This document shows, piece after piece, positions 33,036-49,115 of a stretch of 64,000 bases of DNA. The position numbers and the translations under genes were made by a program. Positions within the stretch are counted from its first letter, which is position 1. Each line of letters opens with the position of its first letter. Where the stretch lies: contig NZ_DASZBH010000001.1 of NCBI RefSeq assembly GCF_035944355.1, positions 95,421-159,420 of the forward strand, read 5' to 3'. Below the pieces are notes generated by a model. The model searched no databases. It was not told the origin of the DNA and saw only the letters and a list, made by a program, of their open reading frames with translations. This DNA comes from Frateuria_A sp035944355 (GTDB lineage: Bacteria > Pseudomonadota > Gammaproteobacteria > Xanthomonadales > Rhodanobacteraceae).

Positions 33036-35873
33036 TTACTCCGCCGACTGGTCGTCGCCGATGGGCGCGACCAGCGCCTGCTCGACGAGCGCGGTCTGCT
33101 CGGCGGTATGGGTGTTGAGGTGGCCGGCGGCCGGCGCAGGCGAGCGGCCACGGCCAGCGTAGGAAAGGGTGAGCTTGGAGCCGACGCAGGCCTGCAGGTG
33201 GTGGCGGATCTGGAACCAGGCGCCCTGGTTCATCGGCTCCTCCTGGCACCACACCACTTCCTTGGCCGACGGGTACTTGGCCAGTTCCTCGACCACCTGC
33301 GGGCGCGGGAACGGATAGAGCTGCTCGACGCGCACGATGGCGACGTCGGCGAGCCCGCGCTTCTCGGCCTCTTCCAGCAGGTCGTAGTAGACCTTGCCCG
33401 AGCACAGCACCACGCGCTTGACCTTCTTGGGCGCAAGCTCGCGATGCTCGCCGATCACCAGCTGGAAGCTGCCGCCGGAGAGCTCGTCCAGCGAGGACAC
33501 CGCCAACTTGTGGCGCAACAGCGACTTGGGCGTCATCACGATCAGCGGCTTGCGCACCGGGCGCACCATCTGCCGGCGGATCATGTGGAAGGCCTGCGCC
33601 GGCGTGGTCGGCACGCACACCTGCATGTTGTCCATCGCGCACAGCTGCAGGAAGCGCTCCAGGCGGGCGGAGGAGTGCTCCGGGCCCTGGCCCTCGTAGC
33701 CGTGCGGCAGGAACAGCGCCAGGCCGCACAGGCGGTTCCACTTGGCTTCGCCCGAGCTGATGAACTGGTCGATCACCACCTGCGCGCCGTTGGCGAAGTC
33801 GCCGAACTGCGCTTCCCAGATGTCCAGCGTGTACGGGTCGGTGGTGGCATGGCCGTATTCGAAGGCCATCACCGCCTCCTCGGACAGCAGCGAGTCGATC
33901 ACCTCGACGTCGGCGCCCGCGCGCACGGTGGCCAGCGGCATCCAGGTGTGGCCGTCCTTCTGGTCGTGCAGCACCGCGTGGCGATGGAAGAAGGTGCCGC
34001 GGCCGGAGTCCTGGCCGACCAGGCGCAGGTTGTAGTCCTGGTCGATGAGCGTGGCGTAGGCCAGGTTCTCGGCGAAGCCCCAGTCGGCCGGGTGCTCGCC
34101 GGTCGCCATCTTGCGGCGGTCGTCGTAGATCTTGGCCACGCGCGGCTGCAGCGTGAGATCGGCCGGCAGGTCCAGCAGCTTGTTGGCCAGCTCCACCAGC
34201 TTCTGCTTGGGCACGCCGGTGTCGGTCTGGGTGGACAGCTTGCCGCCGATGAAGCGGCTCCAGTCCACGTGCACGTCGCGCCTGGGATCGGGGTCGAGCG
34301 CCGTCATCGAGCCGCCCGCTTCGAGGCGGTCGCGGTAGGCGTCGAGCTCCTTCTGACCGTCGCCCTCGGCCAGCACGCCTTCCTTGACCAGCTGCTGCGC
34401 GTACAGGTCGCGCGTGGTCGGACGCTTCTTGATGACCTGGTACATCACCGGCTGCGTGGCGGACGGCTCGTCCGCCTCGTTGTGGCCGTGGCGGCGGTAG
34501 CACACCAGGTCGATCACCACGTCCTTGCGGAACTGCTTGCGGAATTCGTAGGCCAGGCGGGTGACTTCGATCACCGCCTCGGGGTCGTCGCCGTTCACGT
34601 GGAACACCGGCGCGTTGACCATCTTGGCCAGGTCGGTGCAGTACAGCGTGGAGCGGGCGTCCTGCGGGTTCGACGTGGTGAAGCCCACCTGGTTGTTGAT
34701 CACGATGTGCAGGCTGCCGCCGATCTTGAAACCGCGCGCCTGCGACATCTGGAACAGTTCCATGTTGACGCCCTGGCCGGCGAAGGCCGCGTCGCCATGG
34801 ATCAGCACCGCCATCGACTGGGTGTGCTCGCCGTCGCGGCGGCGGATCTGCCGCGCATGCACGGAGCCGGCCACCACCGGGTTGACGATCTCCAGGTGCG
34901 AGGGGTTGAACGCCAGCGCCACGTGCACGCCGTTGCCGTCGGGCGTCTTGACGTCGGCGGAGAAGCCCATGTGGTACTTCACGTCGCCCGAATGGGCAGG
35001 GTCGTCCGGATGCTCGAACTTGCCCTCGAACTCGTTGAACAGGGTCTTGGGCGGCTTGCCCAGGATGTTGACCAGCACGTTCAGGCGGCCGCGGTGGGCC
35101 ATGCCGATGACCAGGTCCTTGACGCCGTTGTCGCCGGCGGAAGTGACCACGTCGTCGACCATCGGGATCAGGCTGTCGCCGCCTTCGAGCGAGAAGCGCT
35201 TCTGGCCGACGTACTTGGTGTGCAGGTAGCGTTCCAAGCCCTCGGCGGCGGTCAGGCCCGCCAGCACGCGCTTCTTGCCCTTGGCGTCCAGGCCGGCGCT
35301 GCCGTTGGCCTGTTCCAGCCGGGTGTAGATCCAGGCGCGCTGCGCGTGGTCGGAGATGTACATGAACTCCGCGCCGATCGTGCTGGCGTAGACCTTCTTC
35401 AGGCGCGCGAGCAGTTCGCGCAGCTTCATGCGCTGGCCGCCGCCGGCGAAGGTGCCGCAGTCGAACTCGGTGTCCAGGTCGGCGTCGGACAGGCCGTGGA
35501 AGGCGAGCCCGAGGTCCGGCGCGTCCATCTTGTGGGCCAGGCCCAGCGGATCGAGGTCGGCGGCCAGGTGGCCGCGCGAGCGATAGGCGGTCAGCAGGCG
35601 CAGCACGCCGGCCTGCTTGCGGGCGTGGGCGTCGTCCACCGGGGCGGCGGCGCCGACGCGGCGCTGCTTCTGCGCGGCCTCGATGCGGGCGATGGCGGCC
35701 GAGTGCGGGGTGTCGCTGCCGCGGCCCTTGAACGACTCGAAGTAACCGGCCCAGTCGGCGGACACCGACGAGGGGTCGGCAAGCCAGGACTCGTAAAGCT
35801 GCTCGACGTAATCGGCGTTGCCGCCGGCGAGTTGGGAGGACTCGGAAAACTCGCGAATCAGGTTCGTGCTCAC
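33036..35873 (-). CDS. sucA: 2-oxoglutarate dehydrogenase E1 component
   Basis: Thiamine diphosphate enzyme that decarboxylates 2-oxoglutarate in the TCA cycle (945 residues, family 930-950). The N-terminus VSTNLIREFSESSQLAGGN and segments AHRGRLNVLVNILGK, HGDAAFAGQGVNMELFQMS and CYRRHGHNEADEPSATQP match SucA. The start is set at GTG 35873, which begins the family homology; the open frame extends 79 codons further upstream across the probable promoter and is not conserved. The operon sucA-sucB-lpd runs from here. Confidence 0.95.
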   Translation of the reverse strand: MSTNLIREFSESSQLAGGNADYVEQLYESWLADPSSVSADWAGYFESFKGRGSDTPHSAAIARIEAAQKQRRVGAAAPVDDAHARKQAGVLRLLTAYRSRGHLAADLDPLGLAHKMDAPDLGLAFHGLSDADLDTEFDCGTFAGGGQRMKLRELLARLKKVYASTIGAEFMYISDHAQRAWIYTRLEQANGSAGLDAKGKKRVLAGLTAAEGLERYLHTKYVGQKRFSLEGGDSLIPMVDDVVTSAGDNGVKDLVIGMAHRGRLNVLVNILGKPPKTLFNEFEGKFEHPDDPAHSGDVKYHMGFSADVKTPDGNGVHVALAFNPSHLEIVNPVVAGSVHARQIRRRDGEHTQSMAVLIHGDAAFAGQGVNMELFQMSQARGFKIGGSLHIVINNQVGFTTSNPQDARSTLYCTDLAKMVNAPVFHVNGDDPEAVIEVTRLAYEFRKQFRKDVVIDLVCYRRHGHNEADEPSATQPVMYQVIKKRPTTRDLYAQQLVKEGVLAEGDGQKELDAYRDRLEAGGSMTALDPDPRRDVHVDWSRFIGGKLSTQTDTGVPKQKLVELANKLLDLPADLTLQPRVAKIYDDRRKMATGEHPADWGFAENLAYATLIDQDYNLRLVGQDSGRGTFFHRHAVLHDQKDGHTWMPLATVRAGADVEVIDSLLSEEAVMAFEYGHATTDPYTLDIWEAQFGDFANGAQVVIDQFISSGEAKWNRLCGLALFLPHGYEGQGPEHSSARLERFLQLCAMDNMQVCVPTTPAQAFHMIRRQMVRPVRKPLIVMTPKSLLRHKLAVSSLDELSGGSFQLVIGEHRELAPKKVKRVVLCSGKVYYDLLEEAEKRGLADVAIVRVEQLYPFPRPQVVEELAKYPSAKEVVWCQEEPMNQGAWFQIRHHLQACVGSKLTLSYAGRGRSPAPAAGHLNTHTAEQTALVEQALVAPIGDDQSAE

Positions 35874-35949
35874 GTCACCACCGGCAGGGAGGAAAGGCTT
35901 GCGGCCGTTTGTCTGGGGAAGGGCGAAAAAGGCCGATGCAATCTTAACG

Positions 35950-35955
35950 ATTATA
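35950..35955 (-). promoter_or_regulatory. -10 element of the sucA promoter
   Basis: On the - strand this reads TATAAT, a perfect consensus, 77 bases before the sucA GTG. A partial -35 (TTGCCG, 35980-35975) has a long 19-base spacer. The promoter lies within the upward extension of the frame, which supports the downstream GTG start. Confidence 0.55.
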
Positions 35956-36176
35956 CCCCGGGCCTGCTGCGCCGCGGCAAGCCAGGACACGGTGGGAGGT
36001 CGCGGTAGCGGCGCCGATTTCAAGCCCGGATGCAGGCGGATCGGCATGGCGTCGTGCTTGCGCGCCGGGGCAGGTGCCGCCGGACCGGCGGGCCCCGGTC
36101 CAGCCGGCATTCAGTTCGGGCGCCTCGCGGGCCGCAGGCAACGGCTCGGACCGGGTCGTGCCGGAACGGCTGGCGC

Positions 36177-38246
<2,070 letters not shown>

Positions 38247-38247
38247 G

Positions 38248-43323
<5,076 letters not shown>

Positions 43324-43714
43324 ATGAGTCTCCTGTGTCGTGACCAGCACGTCCTGCACAGGTCGATCATGATGGGCGGCGCGCCCGGCGAGAAGAAGGA
43401 AAGCCGCCGAGGTTGCACGTTCCACGCTGAACCCATGCTTCAATCCGTCGCGCGCGAGCGCCGGCAAGCCCCGTACGGGGCCTGTCGATCGCAAGGCGAG
43501 CAGCGCGCGCCGATACGGGGTTGCCGCGCTTTAGCGGTTCCGGAACGTCGCCGCTCCCCACGTCGCAGCGCGGCGCACCATAGCATGGCGCCGGGTTGGC
43601 TTCGCGCGAAGGAGCCCATAGAATGCGGGCGGTCGTTGCATCAGGTCGCTCCACTCGGGACCGGCTTTGGGGACATCCCGCGGTGATCCGCCAGACAAGG
43701 GGGCGACTTTCGGA
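43324..43714. other. Divergent control region of the signalling locus (391 bp)
   Basis: No convincing gene. It separates the poly-HAMP kinase (-) from the winged-helix gene (+). A + strand promoter lies at 43596-43624. GC-rich short palindromes (for example CCGTACGGGGC, CTTTAGCGG) are present without an obvious structure. Confidence 0.6.
43596..43624 (+). promoter_or_regulatory. Promoter of the winged-helix/DUF5985 genes
   Basis: TTGGCT (43596-43601) and TAGAAT (43619-43624) with a 17-base spacer, 90 bases before the first ATG. It reads away from the kinase genes. Confidence 0.55.
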
Positions 43715-44086
43715 ATGCCATTGGAGAAGGATGTAGCCGGTTTCCTGCGGTCGACATTCCGGTCCATCTGGTCGATGGAGCTGTTGTTCCTGCTGCTGCA
43801 CGACCCCTCACGCTGCTGGTCCCCGCCGGAACTGGTCGACGCGCTGCGCGCAAGCGAACTGGTCGTGAGCCAGGCGGTGGAATCGCTGCACGCCGCGGGA
43901 CTGGTCGTATGCGAAAGCGACGACCTCGTGCGCTACGGCCCCGCCTCCGACGAACGCCACCAACTGGTCCTGGCGACACAGGCGCTCTATCTGAAGTCGC
44001 CCGATGCCGTCATGCGCCTGATCATGCGGTCGCGGTCGGACAACCTCGTCGCCTTCGCCGACGCCTTTCGATTCCGTAAGGATTAG
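43715..44086 (+). CDS. Small winged-helix-like protein (hypothetical)
   Basis: A 123-residue protein of unknown function. Residues about 10-75 (FRSIWSMELLFLLLHDPSRCWSPPELVDALRASELVVSQAVESLHAAGLV) look like a winged helix-turn-helix of the MarR/ArsR type; the rest is helical. It could regulate the locus or act as a signalling partner. Start ATG 43715 chosen by homology pattern; ATG 43667 would add 16 residues. It is followed after 3 bases by two small membrane-protein genes and faces the hybrid kinases. Confidence 0.7.
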   Translation: MPLEKDVAGFLRSTFRSIWSMELLFLLLHDPSRCWSPPELVDALRASELVVSQAVESLHAAGLVVCESDDLVRYGPASDERHQLVLATQALYLKSPDAVMRLIMRSRSDNLVAFADAFRFRKD

Positions 44087-44089
44087 CGC

Positions 44090-44365
44090 GTGTCATCCTA
44101 TTTTGCATCGGCCGTCTATCTGCTGTGCTTCTTCACCAGTTCGGTCTGCGCGCTGATGCTGGGGCGCAGCTTCCGCCGCACGCGGACCCGGCTGTTGTTC
44201 TGGAGCGCGCTGTGCTTCGGGCTGCTGGCGTTGAACAACCTGCTGCTGGTGCTGGACCTGGTGGTGCTCCCCCCGTCGATAGACCTGGCCCTGCCGCGCG
44301 GCCTGGTCGCGCTGGCGGCGGTGGCGACGTTGCTGTTCGGCTTCATCTGGGATGCGGAGGAGTGA
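44090..44365 (+). CDS. Small membrane protein, DUF5985-like (first copy)
   Basis: A 91-residue protein with three hydrophobic segments, starting with GTG. The motif GRSFRRTRTRLLFWSALCFGLLALNN after TM1 resembles the DUF5985 family (named from memory). Function unknown. It overlaps the region of the second, related gene and probably forms an operon with it and the winged-helix gene. Confidence 0.7.
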   Translation: MSSYFASAVYLLCFFTSSVCALMLGRSFRRTRTRLLFWSALCFGLLALNNLLLVLDLVVLPPSIDLALPRGLVALAAVATLLFGFIWDAEE

Positions 44366-44369
44366 GGTG

Positions 44370-44627
44370 ATGATGTACTTCCTCGGCGGGGCGATCGCCT
44401 GCGGCCTGTTCGTCGCCGCCCTGTTCTTCCTGCGCTTCTGGCGCCGCACCGGCGATGGCCTGTTCCTGGCCTTCTCGGTGGCCTTCGGGCTGATGGGTGT
44501 GGCGCAGATCGTCATTGCCGCGATCAACATCTATTTCGAGGACAGCAGCCCGGCCTACCTCATCCGGCTGGCCGCCTTTGCCCTCATCATGGTGGCGATC
44601 GGCCGCAAGAACAGGAAGTCGACCTAG
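44370..44627 (+). CDS. Small membrane protein, DUF5985-like (second copy)
   Basis: An 85-residue protein with three hydrophobic segments, paralogous to the previous one: LRFWRRTGDGLFLAFSVAFGLMGVAQ aligns with its FRRTRTRLLFW motif. The ATG at 44370 follows GGAGG at a spacing of 9 and lies 4 bases after the upstream stop; an ATG at 44352 is possible. Function unknown; the conserved RxxR/F motif between TM1 and TM2 is the only notable feature. Confidence 0.7.
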   Translation: MMYFLGGAIACGLFVAALFFLRFWRRTGDGLFLAFSVAFGLMGVAQIVIAAINIYFEDSSPAYLIRLAAFALIMVAIGRKNRKST

Positions 44628-44649
44628 CCTCCGGTCCGTCCCGGGCCGC

Positions 44650-45153
44650 CTACAGGTCCAGCGGCTGCAGCACGCCGGCGCGTTCGGCACGTTCCCATCG
44701 TTCGTCGAACTGCTGGCGCAGCGGCGCCCAGCCGGGACGGTCGGCCAGCGCGGCGCGACCCTGCGGGCGCTCGGCATCGGGCTGGAACAGGTAGCCGCCG
44801 GCATCGGTGAGCAGGCAGGCCGAGATGTCGCCCAGGTCGATCTCCTCGACGGGCATGCGCACCTTCAGCACGCTCGGCAGCCGCTGCATCAGCAGGATCA
44901 GGCGGTGGCCGTCGCGCAGCGCGGCGGCCGGATCGTGCAGCAAGAGGCGGATCTGCGCGCCGCGGCCGGCCGTGGCGATGCGGCGCAGCTCGGCCAGTTC
45001 CTCCGCGCTCGAATAAAGCGAGTCGTCCAGGCGCGGCAGCCGGATGTCCACCTCGCGGCGTGCCTGGGCAAGCAGCGTCAGCCGCGCCGCGGCCAGCTCG
45101 TCGGCGCTGCCGGCCGGCAACGTGCCGCTGGGGTCCGGCGCCTGGCCGGTCAC
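44650..45153 (-). CDS. Conserved hypothetical protein co-translated with ribosomal oxygenase
   Basis: A 167-residue soluble protein of unknown function with ARLTLLAQARREVDIRLPRLDDSLY, GRGAQIRLLLHDPAAALRDGHRLILLMQRLP and DISACLLTDAGGYLFQPDAERPQG. This looks like the uncharacterised domain found in NCBI names as DUF7931 (from memory), possibly a phospholipase D-like fold; no HKD motif is seen. The GTG start overlaps the stop of the upstream gene (GTGA). Confidence 0.7.
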   Translation of the reverse strand: MTGQAPDPSGTLPAGSADELAAARLTLLAQARREVDIRLPRLDDSLYSSAEELAELRRIATAGRGAQIRLLLHDPAAALRDGHRLILLMQRLPSVLKVRMPVEEIDLGDISACLLTDAGGYLFQPDAERPQGRAALADRPGWAPLRQQFDERWERAERAGVLQPLDL

Positions 45154-46334
45154 CGGCGGGCCTTGTGCGGCACGAGATGACCGTCGTTGACCAGTGCGGT
45201 GAGCAGGTCCAGCGCGGCGTCGCCGGGTACTTCGTCGAAGGCAAGCGTGCGTTGCGCGCACAGCCGCTGCGCCAGCTCGCCGGTGGCCGGGTAGGCGTGG
45301 CCGTTGGCGAACAGCGTGGCGCCGCGCCGGCCGCGGCCCCAGGCCAGCCGGGACCACGGATGGCGCAGCAGCGTCGCGCCGCCTTCCAGGCGCTTGCGCA
45401 GCATCGCCGGCGTCAGCGGCTTGGCCGGCGGCGCGGGCGTCTGGGCGTTGCGGTAGCGGGTGATGAAGCGGCCGAACCAGTCGCGCAGGCTGTCCTCGTC
45501 CAGGGCGGCGGCGAAGGGCAGCGCCGCGCGCAGGCGGGCGAGGGCGGCGGCGTCGATCTCGCCGGCGGCGCGTGCCGGGGCGAGGTCGGCGTCGGTGTAG
45601 CGCTGCGCCTCGTCCAGCCGCTCGGCGAGGTAGTCGGCCAGGTCGCCGGTCAGTTCCGCCTGTGAGGGCGCGCGCATGCCCACGGAAAGCGTCATGCAGG
45701 GACCGCCGAAGGCGACCCCGTCGTGCGGCACTCCGGGCGGCAGGTAGAGCATGTCGCCCGGCTCCAGCAGCCATTCGTGGGTGGGCTCGAAATGCGCCAG
45801 CTGCTTGAGCTCGACGTCGGGGCGGAAGTCCCTGGGTGCGGCCGGATCAGTGCTGATCGCCCAGTGCCGCTGACCAAGCCCCTGTAGCAGGAACACGTCG
45901 TACTGGTCCACGTGGGCGCCGACGCCGCCGCCGGGTTCGGCGTAGGAAATCATGACGTCGTCGATGCGCCAGCTCGGCAGGAAGCGGAAATGTTCCAGCA
46001 GCTGCGCCACGTCGGCGTCCCACTTGTCCACGTCCTGCACCAGCAGGGTCCAGTCCGTGCTCGGCGTGCCGGCGAAGTCGGCCTCGTCCAGCGGGCCGGT
46101 CTTCACCGACCAGCGGTCGCGCGCCGGGTCGTGGACGATCAACCGCGACAGCGCGCCTTCCTCGCAGGCCAGGCCCGCCAGGTCATCCGGCTGCAGCGGC
46201 GGCTGGAAATCGGGGAAGGCATTGCGGATCAGCAGCGGGCGCTTCTGCCAGTAGTCGCGCAGGAACTGCGCCGGCGGCATGCCCAGCGGCTGCTTGGCCG
46301 AGCCGCGGACTTCGATGGGGAGCTTGTCGTTCAT
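45150..46334 (-). CDS. roxA: Ribosomal oxygenase, RoxA/YcfD family (JmjC cupin)
   Basis: 2-oxoglutarate/Fe(II) oxygenase; the E. coli homologue hydroxylates an arginine of ribosomal protein L16 (394 residues; E. coli YcfD 373). Iron ligands are visible as His141-x-Asp143 (GAHVDQYDVF) and His204 (PPGVPHDGVAF); N-terminal RDYWQKRPLLIRNAF is the family start. The C-terminal part is the winged-helix dimerisation/cap region. No clear Shine-Dalgarno sequence is seen. It is followed by the overlapping unknown gene. Confidence 0.92.
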   Translation of the reverse strand: MNDKLPIEVRGSAKQPLGMPPAQFLRDYWQKRPLLIRNAFPDFQPPLQPDDLAGLACEEGALSRLIVHDPARDRWSVKTGPLDEADFAGTPSTDWTLLVQDVDKWDADVAQLLEHFRFLPSWRIDDVMISYAEPGGGVGAHVDQYDVFLLQGLGQRHWAISTDPAAPRDFRPDVELKQLAHFEPTHEWLLEPGDMLYLPPGVPHDGVAFGGPCMTLSVGMRAPSQAELTGDLADYLAERLDEAQRYTDADLAPARAAGEIDAAALARLRAALPFAAALDEDSLRDWFGRFITRYRNAQTPAPPAKPLTPAMLRKRLEGGATLLRHPWSRLAWGRGRRGATLFANGHAYPATGELAQRLCAQRTLAFDEVPGDAALDLLTALVNDGHLVPHKARR

Positions 46335-46386
46335 CGGGCCATTGTACGGCCGGGTTCGCGCCGCGAGCCCGCGGCGCGCGCATGCC

Positions 46387-47136
46387 TCAGCCCATCAGCT
46401 TCACCACGTTGTTCAATCCCAGGCCCAGCACCGCGATGGCCGCCAGCACCGTCGCCACGCGCGCGGGCAGCCGCCGCGCGAACAATGCGCCCAACGGCGC
46501 GGCCAGGACGCCGCCGGCGATCAGCCCCAGCACGGCGGCGCCGTGGCTGAGCCCGACCAGGTAAAGGAAGCTCGCGCTGGCCGCCACGCTCACCACGCAC
46601 TTGGCCAGGTGCACGGTGCCGATCACCGTGCGCGGCGTCGCCCCGCGGGCTACCAGCGTGGTCACGGTCAGCGCGCTCCAGCCGCCGCCGGCCACCGCGT
46701 CGGCGAAGCCCGCGGCCAGGCCCAGCACCGGCGTGCCGCGCGGCGTGTCCGTGCCGGTCGGGCGGTTGCGTACGCCGCGCACGAGCAGGAACAAGCCTAT
46801 GCCGAGCAGGTAGGGCGTCAGCGCCATCCGCATCCAGCCTGCCGGCACGTGCACCACGACCATCGCGCCGGCCACGGCGCCCACCACGCCCGGCACCGTC
46901 AGGATCCAGAACAGCGGCCAGCGCACGTTGCCGGCCAGCCAGTGGCTGACGCCCGACGCACCGCAGGTGAAGGCCTCGGCCTGGTGCACGCTCGCGGTGG
47001 CGGTCACCGGCGGCACGCCCAGGCCCAGCAGCATGGTCGCCGAAGCCACGCCGTAGGCCATGCCGAGCGCGCCATCGACCAGCTGGGCCAGCGCGCCGAC
47101 GCCAGCGAAAGTGAGGAACTCCGGGAGGGGAAGCAT
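46387..47136 (-). CDS. Sulfite exporter TauE/SafE family (TSUP) permease
   Basis: Multi-pass membrane protein (249 residues, 7-8 helices). The N-terminal repeat FAGVGALAQLVDGALGMAYGVASATMLL and the second repeat GLAAGFADAVAGGGWSALTVTTLVARG are typical of TSUP permeases, which transport sulfite, sulfate or sulfonates. It is divergent from cysJIH with a 160-base shared control region, so a role in sulfur uptake or sulfite handling is likely. The ATG at 47136 starts the homology. Confidence 0.88.
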   Translation of the reverse strand: MLPLPEFLTFAGVGALAQLVDGALGMAYGVASATMLLGLGVPPVTATASVHQAEAFTCGASGVSHWLAGNVRWPLFWILTVPGVVGAVAGAMVVVHVPAGWMRMALTPYLLGIGLFLLVRGVRNRPTGTDTPRGTPVLGLAAGFADAVAGGGWSALTVTTLVARGATPRTVIGTVHLAKCVVSVAASASFLYLVGLSHGAAVLGLIAGGVLAAPLGALFARRLPARVATVLAAIAVLGLGLNNVVKLMG

Positions 47137-47200
47137 GGCGCAAAGGATATAGGCGGAGGCCGGAGTATCGGCAGTGCCGTGCGCGCGCCGGAAATAAGGC

Positions 47201-47222
47201 CTCGGCATAACCACATGCCGAG
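47201..47222. promoter_or_regulatory. Inverted repeat between the TSUP gene and cysJ
   Basis: CTCGGCAT (47201-47208) and ATGCCGAG (47215-47222) are perfect inverted repeats separated by AACCAC. It lies between two divergent sulfur genes, 75 bases before cysJ. Preceding ATAAGG recalls enterobacterial CysB sites, but the CysB site is poorly defined. Binding by CysB is inferred. Confidence 0.5.
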
Positions 47223-47296
47223 CTGTCCTTTCCCCGTCGGGATGACGCCGCCTAGATTGGCAGGCACCCACATTGGCCGTCCAAAGGAGAGACGAC

Positions 47297-49114
47297 GTGA
47301 ATGCCCTGGTCGCCCCGGAGCCGTTGTCCATCGTGCTCAGCGCGGAAAAGAGCGCCTTGCTCGCCAGGCTGGCCGAGGGACTGGCCGCGGAGGAGCTCTA
47401 CTGGGTGGCCGCCTGGAGCGCCGCGCGGGCCGGCCAGGCGCAGCCGGGCGTCCGCCGTGCGGAGGCGACGCCGGCAAGCGCGCCGGACGCGCCACGGCTG
47501 ACCATCCTCTACGGCAGCCAGACCGGCAACGCCAAGCGCGTCGCCGAGCAGTTCGCCTCGAGGAGCGAAGCGGCCGGCCTGCCGGTGCGGCTGGCGCGCG
47601 CCGACGGTTATCCGCAGCGCGACCTGGCTAAGGAAACCCACCTGCTGGTGGTGATCAGCACGCAGGGCGATGGCGAGCCGCCGGACGACGCGCGCGGCTT
47701 CGTCGAGTTCCTCGCCGGCAAGCGCGCGCCCAGGTTGACGGGATTGCGCTACGCGGTGCTGGGCCTGGGCGATTCGAGCTATCCGCAGTTCTGCGCCGTC
47801 GGCCGCCAGCTCGACGAACGCCTGGCCGAACTCGGCGCGGCGCGCTTCGCGCCGCTGGGCGAGGCCGACGTGGACGTCGAGGCGGTCGCCAAGCCGTGGT
47901 CGGCCCAGGCGCTGGAAAAGGCCCGCGAGGCGCTCGCAAGTACCGCGCCGGCCGCCGCCCGCAGTGCCACCGTGCACGCCTTGCCCAGCCGTGGCGCACA
48001 TTCGCGCGAGCAGCCGTTCGCCGCCGCCGTGCTGGCCAACCAGCGCATCGTTTCGCGCGACAGCGAGCGGGCCGTCCACCACATCGAGCTTTCGCTGGAG
48101 GGCTCCGGCCTGCGCTACGCGCCCGGCGACGCCCTCGGCGTCTGGCCGGTCAACCCGCCCGCGCTGGTGGCGCAGTGGCTGCAAGCGCTGCACCTGGATG
48201 GCGCGCACGAAGTCGTCCACGAAGGCCGCAGCCTGCCGCTGGCGCAGTGGCTCTCGCGCGAGCGCGAACTGACCCGGCTCACGCGCGCCTTCGTCGCCGC
48301 GCAGGCCGCCGCCAGCGGCCATGCCGACCTGATGCGCGTGCTGCGCAAGGAAAACGCCGCGCCGTTCGCCGAGCTGCTGGATAGCCACCAGCCGATCGAC
48401 CTGCTGCGCCGCTATCGCGCGGCGTGGCGCGCCGAGGAACTGGTCGCCGCGCTGCGCCCGCTCACCCCGCGGCTGTATTCGATCGCCTCCAGCCCGCGCG
48501 CCGTGGGCGAGGACGAGGTCCACCTGACCGTAGCCAAGGTCGAGTACGAGGCCTTCGGCGCGCCGCACTGGGGCGCCGCTTCGGCCTTCCTCGCCGCTCA
48601 GGCGGAGGACGCTCGGGTGCCGGTGTTCATCGAGGCCAACGACCGCTTCCGCCTGCCGGCCGACGATGCGCGCGACGTCATCATGATCGGCCCTGGCACC
48701 GGCGTGGCGCCGTTTCGCGCCTTCGTGCAGGACCGCCGCGAGACCGGCGCGCGCGGCCGCAACTGGCTGTTCTTCGGCAACCGCCATTTCACCCGTGACT
48801 TCCTCTATCAGGTCGAATGGCAGGGGGCGCTCAAGAGTGGCGCGCTGCACCGCCTCGATCTGGCCTTTTCGCGCGACACCGCACGCAAGGTCTACGTGCA
48901 GGACCACGTACGCGAGCAGGGCAGGGAGCTCTACGCCTGGCTGCAGGGCGGCGCGCACCTGTACGTATGCGGCGACGCCAACCACATGGCCAAGGACGTG
49001 CACGCCGCGCTGGTCGATATCGCCGTGGCGCACGGCGGCCACTCCCCCGACGACGCCAGGGCCTGGCTCGCCGACCTCCTCACCCAGGGCCGCTACGCCC
49101 GCGACGTGTACTGA
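47297..49114 (+). CDS. cysJ: NADPH-sulfite reductase flavoprotein alpha subunit
   Basis: Transfers electrons from NADPH via FAD and FMN to CysI (605 residues). Flavodoxin domain at about 70-215 (ILYGSQTGNAKRVAEQ, STQGDGEPPDDAR), FAD-binding/connecting domain (about 235-460, RLYSIASSP) and NADPH-binding domain (MIGPGTGVAPFRAFVQDR, YVCGDANHMAKDVH, C-terminal RYARDVY). Start: GTG at 47297, 6 bases after AGGAGA. First gene of cysJIH. Confidence 0.96.
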   Translation: MNALVAPEPLSIVLSAEKSALLARLAEGLAAEELYWVAAWSAARAGQAQPGVRRAEATPASAPDAPRLTILYGSQTGNAKRVAEQFASRSEAAGLPVRLARADGYPQRDLAKETHLLVVISTQGDGEPPDDARGFVEFLAGKRAPRLTGLRYAVLGLGDSSYPQFCAVGRQLDERLAELGAARFAPLGEADVDVEAVAKPWSAQALEKAREALASTAPAAARSATVHALPSRGAHSREQPFAAAVLANQRIVSRDSERAVHHIELSLEGSGLRYAPGDALGVWPVNPPALVAQWLQALHLDGAHEVVHEGRSLPLAQWLSRERELTRLTRAFVAAQAAASGHADLMRVLRKENAAPFAELLDSHQPIDLLRRYRAAWRAEELVAALRPLTPRLYSIASSPRAVGEDEVHLTVAKVEYEAFGAPHWGAASAFLAAQAEDARVPVFIEANDRFRLPADDARDVIMIGPGTGVAPFRAFVQDRRETGARGRNWLFFGNRHFTRDFLYQVEWQGALKSGALHRLDLAFSRDTARKVYVQDHVREQGRELYAWLQGGAHLYVCGDANHMAKDVHAALVDIAVAHGGHSPDDARAWLADLLTQGRYARDVY

Positions 49115-49115
49115 C

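Noticed and set aside
30186..36008. Open frame of 1940 codons on the + strand
   Set aside because: It lies antisense to lpd, sucB and sucA. It is His/Ala/Gly/Arg-rich low-complexity sequence, the usual shadow of high-GC genes.
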